From: Pavlovales sp. CCMP2436
Lineage: Eukaryota > Haptophyta > Pavlovophyceae > Pavlovales
Length of the DNA: 20,508 nt
Assembly (NCBI GenBank): GCA_026770615.1
Contig: MU631587.1
Span: forward strand, 101,140 to 121,647
Direction: 5' to 3'
Part shown: one piece after another, positions 8,138-16,322 of the stretch
How the letters are laid out: each line of letters begins with the position of its first letter
How positions within the stretch are numbered: the stretch's first letter is position 1
The notes under the pieces: generated by a model
The model's database searches: none
The model's input: the letters and a program-made list of their open reading frames with translations, nothing else
Told to the model about the DNA's origin: nothing
Program-made: the position numbers and the translations under genes

Positions 8138-8150
8138 AATAAATATCTCA
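8138..8150 (+). promoter_or_regulatory. early-type promoter box of the 110-residue gene
   Basis: AATAAATATCTCA, identical to the box at 3581-3593, ends 22 nt before the ATG at 8173. It is preceded by a G-rich spacer after the replication gene. Confidence 0.7.
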
Positions 8151-8172
8151 GCTACCAGTATAACCAGCAGCC

Positions 8173-8505
8173 ATGTGCATCAACACAGAATTTGAAACCC
8201 TTCTATCGCTTAACGCAGGCAGGAAGGCTCGTCGTAACGAGAATAGCGATCTTTTTGGTCATTATAATTATGGAGACATTGACGTTGTCCTGCAATGTGT
8301 TGACGACGGTACCTTTCTCGTCAAGGGCGATCTTATTGAGTCAGCAACCAACAGCAGAATCCCATTCGTTCGGTTCGTGGCTGACGAGCAAACCCTGCGA
8401 GTTGTGAATTGCGATGATGAGCAGGAGATCCTCGATGAGTGCGAGACACCCCGGGTTTTGCTCCGTCTGATGGAGCTCCAGAAGAAAAAAAATATCCCCC
8501 ACTGA
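8173..8505 (+). CDS. small acidic protein of unknown function
   Basis: A 110-residue intact protein, acidic overall (many Asp and Glu in the second half) with a basic patch GRKARR near the start and a Lys-rich end. No membrane segment and no family recognised. It has its own TATA-like box, the same 13-mer as the replication gene, and lies 83 nt behind it. It may therefore be expressed with the replication machinery as an early gene; that role is an inference from the promoter only. Confidence 0.65.
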   Translation: MCINTEFETLLSLNAGRKARRNENSDLFGHYNYGDIDVVLQCVDDGTFLVKGDLIESATNSRIPFVRFVADEQTLRVVNCDDEQEILDECETPRVLLRLMELQKKKNIPH

Positions 8506-8519
8506 AAGATAGATAAGTA

Positions 8520-8940
8520 ATGACTACCGTGGTGGCCTATCCAACTACGAGTCCTCAGATACATGAAAATCAGCTTACAGAGCTTTCGAATATAATAAAA
8601 AAAATGCATCTGATCGGATTGCCCCAGAATCTAAGCCTCATCGATGTAAAAAGATCTCCAAGCAAATCATCGATCACGGGTACTTTTTCCCATGATCGAA
8701 ATCTTTTTTTCCGTGCAGACAGCCACTTCATTCGCGTGTACCGTCTTTCATGGCTATATTGTGATGCCTCCTTTTACTCGTTACTTACAGGCACAAATAG
8801 ACAAATCCTCTTTCCGAGCTCTAACACGATATCTCAGTCCACATTGCAAACCGACAACAGTCTATGTTGCAACGTATCATGCTTTAAATATCAACAGCTA
8901 TCAGCAACTATCAGATGCAGTGCGGTTTCAAATGCGATAA
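8520..8940 (+). pseudogene. small unknown gene, probably frameshifted at a T7 run
   Basis: The ATG at 8520 is 14 nt after the preceding stop. The first 61 codons read like a real protein (LTELSNIIKKMHLIGLP and onward). At the run of seven T at 8704-8710 the protein-like reading appears to move one frame forward, continuing as a sequence rich in Tyr, Arg and Leu up to the TAA at 8938-8940. The original frame continues to 9086 but becomes Ser/Thr/Cys-rich and overlaps the lipase-like gene on the other strand, which suggests it is not coding there. No family is recognised. Whether this is one broken gene, or a short gene plus chance frames, is not certain. Confidence 0.4.
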
Positions 8941-9041
8941 ACACGAGCTCAAACACGACCACAAGCTCCACCACAAGCTTCTACCAAAGTGGTCTTCGCC
9001 CAGCCCTACGATGCTCGTCGGTGGGTTCGCCGCCCCTGATT

Positions 9042-9686
9042 TCATTTCAAATTCTTCAGGCTGTGTGCCTTTACAGAGTTTACTAAATATCGTACCGGGC
9101 CCGGGAGAAAGCGATTTGCTTGGTCTCGTTGACGAACTACCACAGTCGGGGGTTGGTTGGGTTGGGCGGCTTGACGTCGATTGAGAGTAGAAAGGGCCGA
9201 GACAGCATCCATTTTGGTGCGAACGTTGGTCTGTCTCTATCCATTTCGACTCGGTTGATTCCTTCCAAGTCCGAGGTCGCCCAAGCCCGCCGCCCGGTTG
9301 AATGTAACTATTTCGCCTCCACTACCCGCGAGTTCCGCGAGTCGCCCGCCAAGGCTATGGCCAGCTGCATTGCTTTTTGTTCTATACTTTGCTTAGGCCG
9401 CAGCGGTTATTTGTCGAGCACGCCGGAGCCTTTGCGTCTCGTGGTTCGACCCGGATGCTATCAAAACGTCATCGACCAACCAGTCCCGGGCGGACACACT
9501 TCCTCGGTGTACTATTGTTGGTTGCCCGGTTCTTTTATCTGTATATACGAGCGTGTCGACTTGAGATAATTGTGTGTCGAGTGAGAATCCCAGAGAATCC
9601 CCAAAGACCGCTGCCTTGTCGAGTGGGAGGTATGATGCTCGTGCAAGATCGATTGCGTTTCGCTTGAAGGTGTTATCGGACGACAT
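9042..9686 (-). pseudogene. lipase-like alpha/beta hydrolase, two in-frame stops
   Basis: Reading from the ATG at 9686, one frame of 215 codons runs to TGA 9042-9044. It is interrupted by TAA (9393-9395, codon 98) and TAG (9237-9239, codon 150). The first 97 codons include a V-H-R-G-S followed by D-W-L-V-D-D, typical of class 3 lipase-like proteins. After the TAA comes G-H-S-L-G-G, the nucleophile elbow (Ser about 111). After the TAG comes a conserved V-R-T-K-M-D (Asp about 160), and near the end A-H-S-L-K-N-L (His about 208). The triad is thus complete across three fragments. Such enzymes hydrolyse ester lipids, and lipase-like genes are known from PLV-type genomes; a role in membrane passage is inferred. 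The gene lies just behind the spike gene at 9758. Both stops are single-base steps from sense codons. Confidence 0.8.
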
Positions 9687-9709
9687 CTTAGGTGCTATGG
9701 TATGGGGTG

Positions 9710-9753
9710 GACTTTTTTTTTGGACCTTTTTTTGACCTTTTTTTTTGACCTTT
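9710..9753 (-). repeat. poly-A/GGTC tandem repeat between spike and lipase genes
   Basis: On the plus strand GGAC or TGACC alternates with runs of seven to nine T, four times. On the minus strand this is GGTC plus A-runs, placed just after the spike stop (9758) and before the lipase start (9686). It could be a transcript end/poly(A) region for the spike gene or a promoter for the lipase gene. Confidence 0.6.
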
Positions 9754-9757
9754 CGGC

Positions 9758-11941
9758 TTAGCCTGTTTTTATAAGCCCTGCAGCTGAGAGGCGATACATG
9801 CCGCTGTTGACTATGTGCCCGTTTTTTGTTATCACCATACTAAACACAAAATCAGCTGGATATGTAATAAAGTCTAACCGCTGTCCGTATGCGTTTCCTA
9901 TTAGAATTTTGAACTGGGTTGTAGAGACTGGAAGTGCAGTTAGGAACGTGGTGACTCCTATAGACCAGCCAGTTATGAAGGTTACCTGGGGTATAGACAC
10001 AAAGGTGGAAGCTGTTCCGTTTGCACTCACCTTGGTTACAGTTAGCCGATAATACCGGTAAGGCATGTGATCCGCTGTTATGTGAAACGTCACTGGATTA
10101 TTGGAAACCCAGTTGGTCTATGTGAAATTCTGTATCGGTGTAAAAACAGTGCTATTTGACCCCGAAATGTTAAATTCTGTAGGAGCCGTAACACCCGGTT
10201 ACCGTGATGCGCTATCTATACGAAACGAGTGCAGTTTTGTAGCACTCGGGTATTCGATGCCCACAAATTGGCTCCCGACACCTGCAGATGTAAAGGTACC
10301 CTCGGCGCTCCCCCAATATGTGATTGTGTCTTTGTTAAACGCATTGTTTGCTGCGAAATCGGCGTCGTTCAGATAGGTTGAGCTGCTCACCACCTTCCAT
10401 CCTGAGGAGTTGCTCCAATCTGGACTGGACACAATAGAAATGTTGTTGGTAAATTCTGGAGATTCCTTATTTACGTTTACTATAGATGCGGGGGTTATGC
10501 GGTATTGCACGTCTGCACCGGTGTTGCTTGTTGTGACGAGCCACGAGTCATCTGTGGCCACGCAGCTCACGAGATCGACGTGCTCTTCAGATCCAAATAT
10601 TTTGTTGTCGAGACGCTCGATCGTGTTGACTACGTCTATTGTTGTCTGGTTGGTTGCAGGCCCGAATATACCTCGGAAGGATGCATTAACTGCCGTCGTT
10701 GCTTGTATAGTATCGCTTAATATAAAATCAGAGAGCACAAGTTGGCGCTCAGAGTTCGACATAACCTGAAGCCGCGTCACAGGCGAGATGGCGCCATTAT
10801 AGACGTCTCCGGAGACCCGCACGACCGGGCGATAGACCCGAGGATAGTGATTGACCAAAGTAGCCAGAGTAGACAGTGGTTCCTGTGTACGCAATATTGC
10901 CGCATCACCAACTGTGAGCAAAATACCGGTTGACGTGACAATTATCGTAAAAAGGGTATCGGCTTCGAACGGGGTGGGTGCCGAGTCGTCTAGCATTCGA
11001 GTTATGTCAAAATGTATAGGTCTCTTCGTCGATCCGAGGGAGCCTGTCGCAACGATTTCGAGCGCCAAGCGTTTACGGCCGTCTACTAGCACGCCCCCTC
11101 GGTAGTAAGCGCACTGGGCGATGTTTGGGAATTGTCGGGGCGCCATATTGGTCTGCCAGAACAAGTTGGGCGAATTGGTTATTAAAAGCCCGAGTGTCCT
11201 CTTACTCTGGTCTCCAACGCCGCCAAAGTCACGGTCGACCTGGTAAAACACATCGGTAAAGCTACCGTAAGCCAGGTCGCGGTCGTACGCTGCACTGAAC
11301 TTGCCCGAGACTGAATCGAACTGAAGAACACAATGACCGAAGCTCTCGGTTGAAATAGTGGGCCGCATCTGGGTTTGCCACTTGGTAACAACGACCGATG
11401 GAGAGTCGAGCGAGGTCCAATTGAAATCACGGCTTACCGATGAACTCGCATTGTTTTTAATCACCCGGATACTGTAATTCGTAGTGCCAACTGCGCCTGT
11501 GGGGTGGAGCATGTTCAGTGTGTATGTGGACATCTTCAAGTCCGCCGTCGTTCCCTCGTTCGCCAGAGCCAGAGTGTCGCCTATCACGCAAACGGTACCA
11601 TCTGCTATCGGATTGGCCGTACCGTACGCAAATCGCACCCCGATAGACTCGTTATCAAATGTCATCTCGTTTGGTAGGTTCATCTCGGCTACAAAGTCCA
11701 GGGGGTTTGTGTAAATGCTTTGATCGAAAGGGAGCGCCATATTTAAAGGTGATGTCGATGACGGATTTTTGATGACAAGGACCTTTTTAGTGTCGCTTGT
11801 TCGATTTTGTTCTTCGTATAGTCCGCTCAGGTTCAGGTGGGTCGCAGTGCCAGTGCTCGTCTCGAGGGGGACGACAATGGGTAAAGTTGCAGTTGACGAT
11901 GAGGGTCCGATCGAACGACGTCCTCCGAGAACGCTGGCCAT
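9758..11941 (-). pseudogene. spike/fibre-like protein with discoidin domain, two nonsense codons
   Basis: One frame of 728 codons from ATG 11941 to TAA 9758, interrupted by TAA at 10199-10201 and TAG at 10118-10120. The intact paralogue at 11996-14116 aligns without gaps across this region (constant offset 2238) and has TAC (Tyr) and AAG (Lys) at the two sites, so both stops are single substitutions. The first 470 or so residues are beta-rich, with no Cys clusters and no membrane segment. A discoidin/F5/8 type C domain follows (pattern NNAFNKDTITYWGS, then YRYYRLTVT). A final domain of about 80 residues ends in a Lys-Thr-Gly. Discoidin domains bind glycans or lipids, so a host-receptor-binding virion protein is likely. 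If not read through, the product would lose half of the discoidin domain. Confidence 0.85.
9955..10590. repeat. duplicated discoidin-coding tract, copy A
   Basis: This stretch matches 12193-12828 without indels and with only a few percent differences at its core (to about 10495). The parts of the two genes further upstream are far more divergent. Recent gene conversion or domain duplication is the likely cause. Confidence 0.8.
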
Positions 11942-11985
11942 CTAATTGATTTTGTATACCATGATTGTATATTTTTTGTGTGGTG
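11942..11985 (-). promoter_or_regulatory. promoter of spike copy A
   Basis: Reading towards the gene: CACAAAAAATATAC, then 25 nt, then the ATG at 11941. Spike copy B has a similar CACAAAAAGAATTACAC at the same distance. An upstream ATG followed by a stop after six codons lies in the leader. Confidence 0.5.
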
Positions 11986-11995
11986 TTTTTTGGTG

Positions 11996-14116
11996 TTAGC
12001 TCGTTTTAACAAGCCCGGTTGACGACAAGCGGTAAAGGCCGCTGTTTACTATGCGCTTGCTTTTAGTGAGCATTATATTGAAATCAAACGATGCCGTAAT
12101 TCCTATTAAATTTAAAAGCTGCCCGTATACGTTACCTATGAGGATTCTGAACTGGTTTGTAGAAACTGGCAGTGCACTTAAAAACGAGGTGACGCCTATA
12201 GACCAGCCAGTAATAAAGGTTATCTGGGGTATAGACACAAAGGTGGAAGCTGTTCCGTTTGCACTCACCTTGGTTACAGTTAGCCGATAATACCGGTAAG
12301 GTATGTGATCCACTGTTATGTGAAACGTCACTGGATTATTGGAAATCCAGTTGGTCTTTGTGAAATTCTGTATCGGTGTAAAAACAGTGCTATTTGACCC
12401 CGAAATATTAAATTCTGTAGGAGCCGTAACACCCGGGTACCGTGATGCGCTATCTATACGAAACGAGTGCAGTTTTGTAGCACTCGGGTATTCGATGCCC
12501 AAAAATTGGCTCCCGACACCTGCCGATGTAAAGGTACCCTCGGCGCTCCCCCAGTATGTGATTGTGTCTTTGTTAAACGCATTGTTTGCTGCGAAATCGG
12601 TGTCGTTCAGATAAGTAGAGCTGCTCACCACCTTCCAACCCGAGGAGTTGCTCCAGTCTGGACTGGTAACAATAGAAATGTTGTTAGTAAACTCAGGTGA
12701 CTCTTTATTTACGTTTACTATAGATGCGGGTGTGATATGGCATTGAACGTCTGCACCCGTGTTGCTTGTTGTGATGAGCCACGAGCCATCTGAGGCTGAG
12801 CAGCTCACAAGATCGACATGCTCTGGTGTTTCGAATACTTTGCTATCCAATCGCTCAATTGAGTTAAGGATATCAATGGATGTGCCGTTTGTGCTTTGAC
12901 CGTATACGCCTTGAAAAAAAGCGTTCCCCGTTTTGGATGCTTGTACGTTTGTATAATCGAAATCAGCGAGCGAAAGATCGCGCTCCGTATTGCTCAAAAC
13001 GGTGAGCATATTAATAGGTGTGATAACACCCGTGTACTCACCGCTCACAATTTCGGAGCCACAGACCCGGATAACTGGCCTATATACCCCCGAATAAATC
13101 GTAGCAAGCTCGCCTACCTCTACATCACGAGCAATTTCCGCAGAACCCGCAAAAAACGAGACTTCGACACCATTGCCAGTGGTTATAAGCATAGTGTATT
13201 TTGTGTTTGCGGTGGCCACGTAGTTGGAGATATCGAAGATGATTTGGCGAGGGGAAATACCGTTTGACCCAGTAACATAGAGCCACACTTTAACACCTGG
13301 CCCTAAAACACCCGCAGCATATGCAAATGGGCGTGGGGCCATGTTTGTCGCCCAGTTCGGGTTGGCTCCCGATGGAGTCCTAAGAAGTCCGAGGCTGTCC
13401 TTGCTTGCATCGTCGCCTTGATTTTTCGAAACCCAAAAAAACCCTTCATATGTACCGTACGCAGGGTTATCTTCGGAAACGGCCGAAAAATTATTCGTAC
13501 CCGAGTTGTACGACAGCTTGCAATGACCGAAGCTTATCCCGTCTATTGTAGGTTGCATAATGTTGTCCCATTTTACGATGATTTGTGCTGGCGTATCGTC
13601 ACTATTCCAGAAGAAAACTCTGGAGGAAAAAACGTTCAACGTAGGGGTCTTTACGATAACAATTTCGAACTCTGTGAATCCCCCATTCTTCACGTCCATC
13701 CTGAAAGTAGACAACTTCGGGTCACTCATCGCCTCGTCTTGCAATTTGAGGGTATCGCCGAGTGTAAATATTGATCCTTCTGAAATCGCTGAGACCTGAG
13801 CGAGCGAGAACTGCACCCCTACCGATTTTGTGTCGGAGGTTACCAGCTCGTTTGGAAGCTCCAGGTCGGCAACGAGATCTTGCGGGGACACATATAGACC
13901 CGAGTTGAAAGGAAGTACAAGGTTTGCAGAGGGACTGGTCGCCGGGATTCTGATTACTAGTGTTTTTTTTGGATCTTGTGTCTGGTTCTGATTTTGCAGC
14001 GTAGAAGAGAGGCAGTTTAGACTAAGATGCGTCAAGGTGGTCGTGCTAGTGACGAGTGGAACTACGATGGGGTAAGTCGCTCCCTCGATAGAAACTCTCC
14101 CGAACACGTTCGACAT
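11996..14116 (-). CDS. spike/fibre-like protein with discoidin domain, intact paralogue
   Basis: 706 residues with no internal stop. The layout equals the neighbouring copy: a short start with V-P-L-x-T-S-T, about 440 residues of beta-rich sequence, a discoidin (F5/8 C) domain at about 485-620, and a final domain ending in Lys-Thr-Ser. The N-terminal two thirds share only partial identity with copy A, while the discoidin part is nearly identical. Candidate role: a receptor-binding surface protein of the virion, inferred from the domain and from its place in the structural block. It lies 54 nt upstream of copy A on the same strand and has its own AT-rich promoter, so the two may be expressed separately and form related spikes. 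Confidence 0.85.
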   Translation of the reverse strand: MSNVFGRVSIEGATYPIVVPLVTSTTTLTHLSLNCLSSTLQNQNQTQDPKKTLVIRIPATSPSANLVLPFNSGLYVSPQDLVADLELPNELVTSDTKSVGVQFSLAQVSAISEGSIFTLGDTLKLQDEAMSDPKLSTFRMDVKNGGFTEFEIVIVKTPTLNVFSSRVFFWNSDDTPAQIIVKWDNIMQPTIDGISFGHCKLSYNSGTNNFSAVSEDNPAYGTYEGFFWVSKNQGDDASKDSLGLLRTPSGANPNWATNMAPRPFAYAAGVLGPGVKVWLYVTGSNGISPRQIIFDISNYVATANTKYTMLITTGNGVEVSFFAGSAEIARDVEVGELATIYSGVYRPVIRVCGSEIVSGEYTGVITPINMLTVLSNTERDLSLADFDYTNVQASKTGNAFFQGVYGQSTNGTSIDILNSIERLDSKVFETPEHVDLVSCSASDGSWLITTSNTGADVQCHITPASIVNVNKESPEFTNNISIVTSPDWSNSSGWKVVSSSTYLNDTDFAANNAFNKDTITYWGSAEGTFTSAGVGSQFLGIEYPSATKLHSFRIDSASRYPGVTAPTEFNISGSNSTVFTPIQNFTKTNWISNNPVTFHITVDHIPYRYYRLTVTKVSANGTASTFVSIPQITFITGWSIGVTSFLSALPVSTNQFRILIGNVYGQLLNLIGITASFDFNIMLTKSKRIVNSGLYRLSSTGLVKTS
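12193..12828. repeat. duplicated discoidin-coding tract, copy B
   Basis: Partner of 9955-10590. It gives the unbroken reading against which the two nonsense substitutions of copy A can be seen. Confidence 0.8.
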
Positions 14117-14160
14117 CTATGCGTTGTATGCAATTATCGTGTAATTCTTTTTGTGCAACG
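14117..14160 (-). promoter_or_regulatory. promoter of spike copy B
   Basis: Reading towards the gene: CACAAAAAGAATTAC ends about 24 nt before the ATG at 14116. It matches the copy A promoter in both sequence and position. Confidence 0.45.
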
Positions 14161-14176
14161 TCCACGGAGCTGGTCA

Positions 14177-14404
14177 CTATAGAATCATGCTCTTGTGGAC
14201 TCCGAATACGGTACCGATAGCAGCCCTAGCCCGGATCGATTGCAGATCACCGTATCGATCCCTGATTGGTCTCAAAAGCGCAGAGTAGGTGACAAGTCTC
14301 TGTCTCTGTTCGTCTGCTTCAACGGGGCTCCTCGGTGGGAAATTACGCCTGTCGCTGAGCCCCTGCATTATTTCATAATCAGATTCGGAGTACACAAGCC
14401 CCAT
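14177..14404 (-). CDS. small protein overlapping the proline-rich gene, or its shifted C-terminus
   Basis: A 75-residue frame starting at ATG 14404, inside the last 37 nt of the proline-rich gene, and ending at TAG 14177-14179. It is rich in Arg, Asp and Glu and reads like a real protein (ESDYEIMQGLSDRR and onward); no family recognised. The two frames both read Gly-Leu at a run of four G. One lost G there would join them, so this may be the true C-terminal domain of the upstream gene. The alternative is a translationally coupled small gene. Confidence 0.5.
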   Translation of the reverse strand: MGLVYSESDYEIMQGLSDRRNFPPRSPVEADEQRQRLVTYSALLRPIRDRYGDLQSIRARAAIGTVFGVHKSMIL

Positions 14405-15453
14405 CTTTCAATGTCGGCCTGCCCAGCCATCACGCCCTGTTTATTAAGTCCTGCTGGTCTTCCCGACCCTCCCCGACTCCCGGATGAGCCCAATTCGTAG
14501 GTTGGGGTTGTTGGGGTTGCTGCTTTAGGCCCTGCAGTCGTTGGGGGCGTTGGTGGCGTAAAGGTTAGGGCCGGTACCTGCTGTTGCCGCGGTGACGATT
14601 GTGCCGATTGTGCCGACTGGGTATCCTGCTGCGACCGCCTCACAAACCCAAGTGGGAGTGGTGGCCCGTAAAAGAGACGAAGTGGGGTCGACGGAGGCGG
14701 GGGAGGTATAAATGGAGCGAGCGTAACCGCCGGATTGACTTGAAAGCGACGTGTATCGAGTCGAACCTGACGGGGCCTCATAGCCAAAACGTCCGATGTG
14801 CCTCCCGGGGGCATCGGGGCCATAGGAGCCACTGGAGCTGCCTGAGCTATCGGTGCGACCGGTGCTGGTGTCTGCGAACCATATGGCGGTTGTGGCCGAA
14901 ATTCCGTTGGTAAAACGCCGCTCGCGTCGGGTACTGCCGGTGGACCTTGAGCGGTTGTCTGCGGAGGTACTCTGCTATAGAAGACCTGATCGCCCCTACC
15001 GCCGGAAACTGCACCCCTCGGACTCATGAATCCTGAGGTGGTGTTGCTATTTGCGGGGCGCTCTCGTCCGTTTAGCATCGGTGTCATGCGAGCTGGGATA
15101 ATAGAACGGTTAAGCACCGGTTCTCCACGCATGTTGTTTAGCATATCATCGTATATGCCAGCGTCTCTGAATGCGTTGTAAATTGTTTTTGGTTCGCGCG
15201 GAAGTCGTGGAAGATCGATTTGGGGGACGCTGTCTATTATAACCGGGCGTGGACTAAACGTAAGATTCTCTGAGAAAGCATGGTGACGTGGCCCCGTCTT
15301 GTACATTGGAGCTATGGATCCAGCCTTAAAAATCGGGTGCATAGCACCGTCGTAAGGTCGTCCATTGAGCAAATAGTGGGTCACTCTATTCCGCGGATCT
15401 GTGTCAGTGAGAGCGAGGAGTCGGTCCCTATTCAGGTTGTTTACAGCTCCCAT
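14368..15453 (-). CDS. proline/alanine-rich virion-type protein
   Basis: About 361 residues from the ATG at 15453. A further in-frame ATG at 15537 would overlap the ATPase gene, and the promoter box at 15481-15493 lies 27 nt before 15453, so I choose the shorter form. The first 150 residues contain short conserved-looking segments (LNGRPYDGAMHPIF, YNAFRDAGIYDDML). The rest is low-complexity: Pro/Ala/Met repeats, a run of five Pro and Ser-Ala-Gln repeats. No enzyme motif. The gene lies between the ATPase and spike genes in the structural block, so a minor virion or scaffold protein is plausible. The C-terminus may be shifted (see 14177-14404). Confidence 0.7.
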   Translation of the reverse strand: MGAVNNLNRDRLLALTDTDPRNRVTHYLLNGRPYDGAMHPIFKAGSIAPMYKTGPRHHAFSENLTFSPRPVIIDSVPQIDLPRLPREPKTIYNAFRDAGIYDDMLNNMRGEPVLNRSIIPARMTPMLNGRERPANSNTTSGFMSPRGAVSGGRGDQVFYSRVPPQTTAQGPPAVPDASGVLPTEFRPQPPYGSQTPAPVAPIAQAAPVAPMAPMPPGGTSDVLAMRPRQVRLDTRRFQVNPAVTLAPFIPPPPPSTPLRLFYGPPLPLGFVRRSQQDTQSAQSAQSSPRQQQVPALTFTPPTPPTTAGPKAATPTTPTYELGSSGSRGGSGRPAGLNKQGVMAGQADIERWGLCTPNLIMK

Positions 15454-15480
15454 TTGCTTGCTGCTTTGTGATTGTCCCAG

Positions 15481-15493
15481 ACATTTTTTATTT
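15481..15493 (-). promoter_or_regulatory. late-type promoter box of the proline-rich gene
   Basis: On the minus strand AAATAAAAAATGT ends 27 nt before the ATG at 15453. It overlaps the ATPase stop codon. It belongs to the AAATAAAAAT family seen before both capsid genes. Confidence 0.55.
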
Positions 15494-16300
15494 ACCTCTG
15501 TACGTGATTCTAGCAAACTTGTTGTAGATAAGAGCATTCCCTATATCGAGGAACATGAATTGATGTGAGTCTGCTCCTGGCGCAAAAACGTGATTGTAGA
15601 GCGCCTGGAACTCGATTTTATCACGCGGAACCAGCTCTTCTCGTATACTTTCCAGTTCCTTTAGATTCCTTACGCGGAACAAAAAAAAAGCCGATATCAG
15701 CTTCCTTATTGTGAGCGGTACGGATCGGTACGTCTGTGTGATCACCCATACACTCACTCTAAGGTGTCTCCTATTGGATATCAGTTTCTCCAGGGCTGTC
15801 CTAAGCGTATTTTCCTTGAGAGACGACATGAAATCATCGATTATAATAAGTGAGTTCTCCTTTCTCTTTGAAGCTTTTTCAAGCTTTTCGATCACACGCT
15901 CGAGCGAATCCTTGTTTAATTCATGATAGACCTTGTCGTGCCCTTGAAAAGGCGAATCAGTCATGGAAGCAAAGCTAGTCGCTGGAACAAAGAGGTGGAC
16001 GTGGTTGAATACACCAGCATAGATGTTTGGATGGAGCTGTGTAAGAAGACTCGTGGACAGCGATGTTTTCCCGCTGCGTGGGGGTCCTATGAAGGTCGCG
16101 AACATGTGTTGTGCAGGTAGGGGTTTCGGTATATCACCTAATGCGTTGTCCACGCTAAAGCGAGGTATAGTGAGCCGTATTTCATTGCTTTCTTCAAGAA
16201 CTCTGTCTGTCGAGTTATCCGTATGTGGGACCGTCTATGAGTCCGTCGGGTCTTCAGAAGTCTCGGGAGGCTTGGACGATACCACCATCGGTCTATACAT
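15488..16300 (-). pseudogene. A32/FtsK-HerA-type packaging ATPase, TAG near the start
   Basis: The P-loop gene whose product would pump the genome into the capsid. Walker A G-P-P-R-S-G-K-T-S is at residues 72-80 counted from ATG 16300. Walker B is S-L-I-I-I-D-D-F, and a sensor-like V-I-T-Q-T-Y-R-S-V-P follows, as in viral A32-like ATPases. The frame has no ATG in the 50 or so codons before Walker A until ATG 16298-16300, and TAG 16235-16237 (codon 22) interrupts it. The segment after the TAG is hydrophilic, then reads L-T-I-P-R-F, which looks like real coding sequence. I infer an original protein of 270 residues with a nonsense codon in a linker. Initiation at GTG 16153 or ATG 16108 could still give a protein with an intact Walker A. 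The gene lies 22 nt behind the 16323-16847 gene. Confidence 0.85.
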
Positions 16301-16305
16301 TGCCT

Positions 16306-16317
16306 TTATTTTTATTT
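16306..16317 (-). promoter_or_regulatory. AT-rich box before the ATPase gene
   Basis: On the minus strand AAATAAAAATAA lies only 5 nt before the ATG at 16300, closer than in the other genes. It may mean that the used start is further downstream, such as the ATG at 16288. Confidence 0.4.
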
Positions 16318-16322
16318 TACGG

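Noticed and set aside
8915..9184. Plus-strand frame of 89 residues
   Set aside because: His/Lys-rich start from a CACAAGCTC repeat, and overlap with the 3' half of the lipase-like gene on the other strand.
9120..9667. Plus-strand frames of 149 and 96 residues
   Set aside because: They lie antisense to the lipase-like gene, whose catalytic motifs identify the coding strand.
10410..11714. Plus-strand frames opposite the spike genes
   Set aside because: Shadows of the long minus-strand genes; the paralogue comparison supports the minus strand.
13418..13774. A 118-residue plus-strand frame
   Set aside because: Antisense shadow of the intact spike gene.
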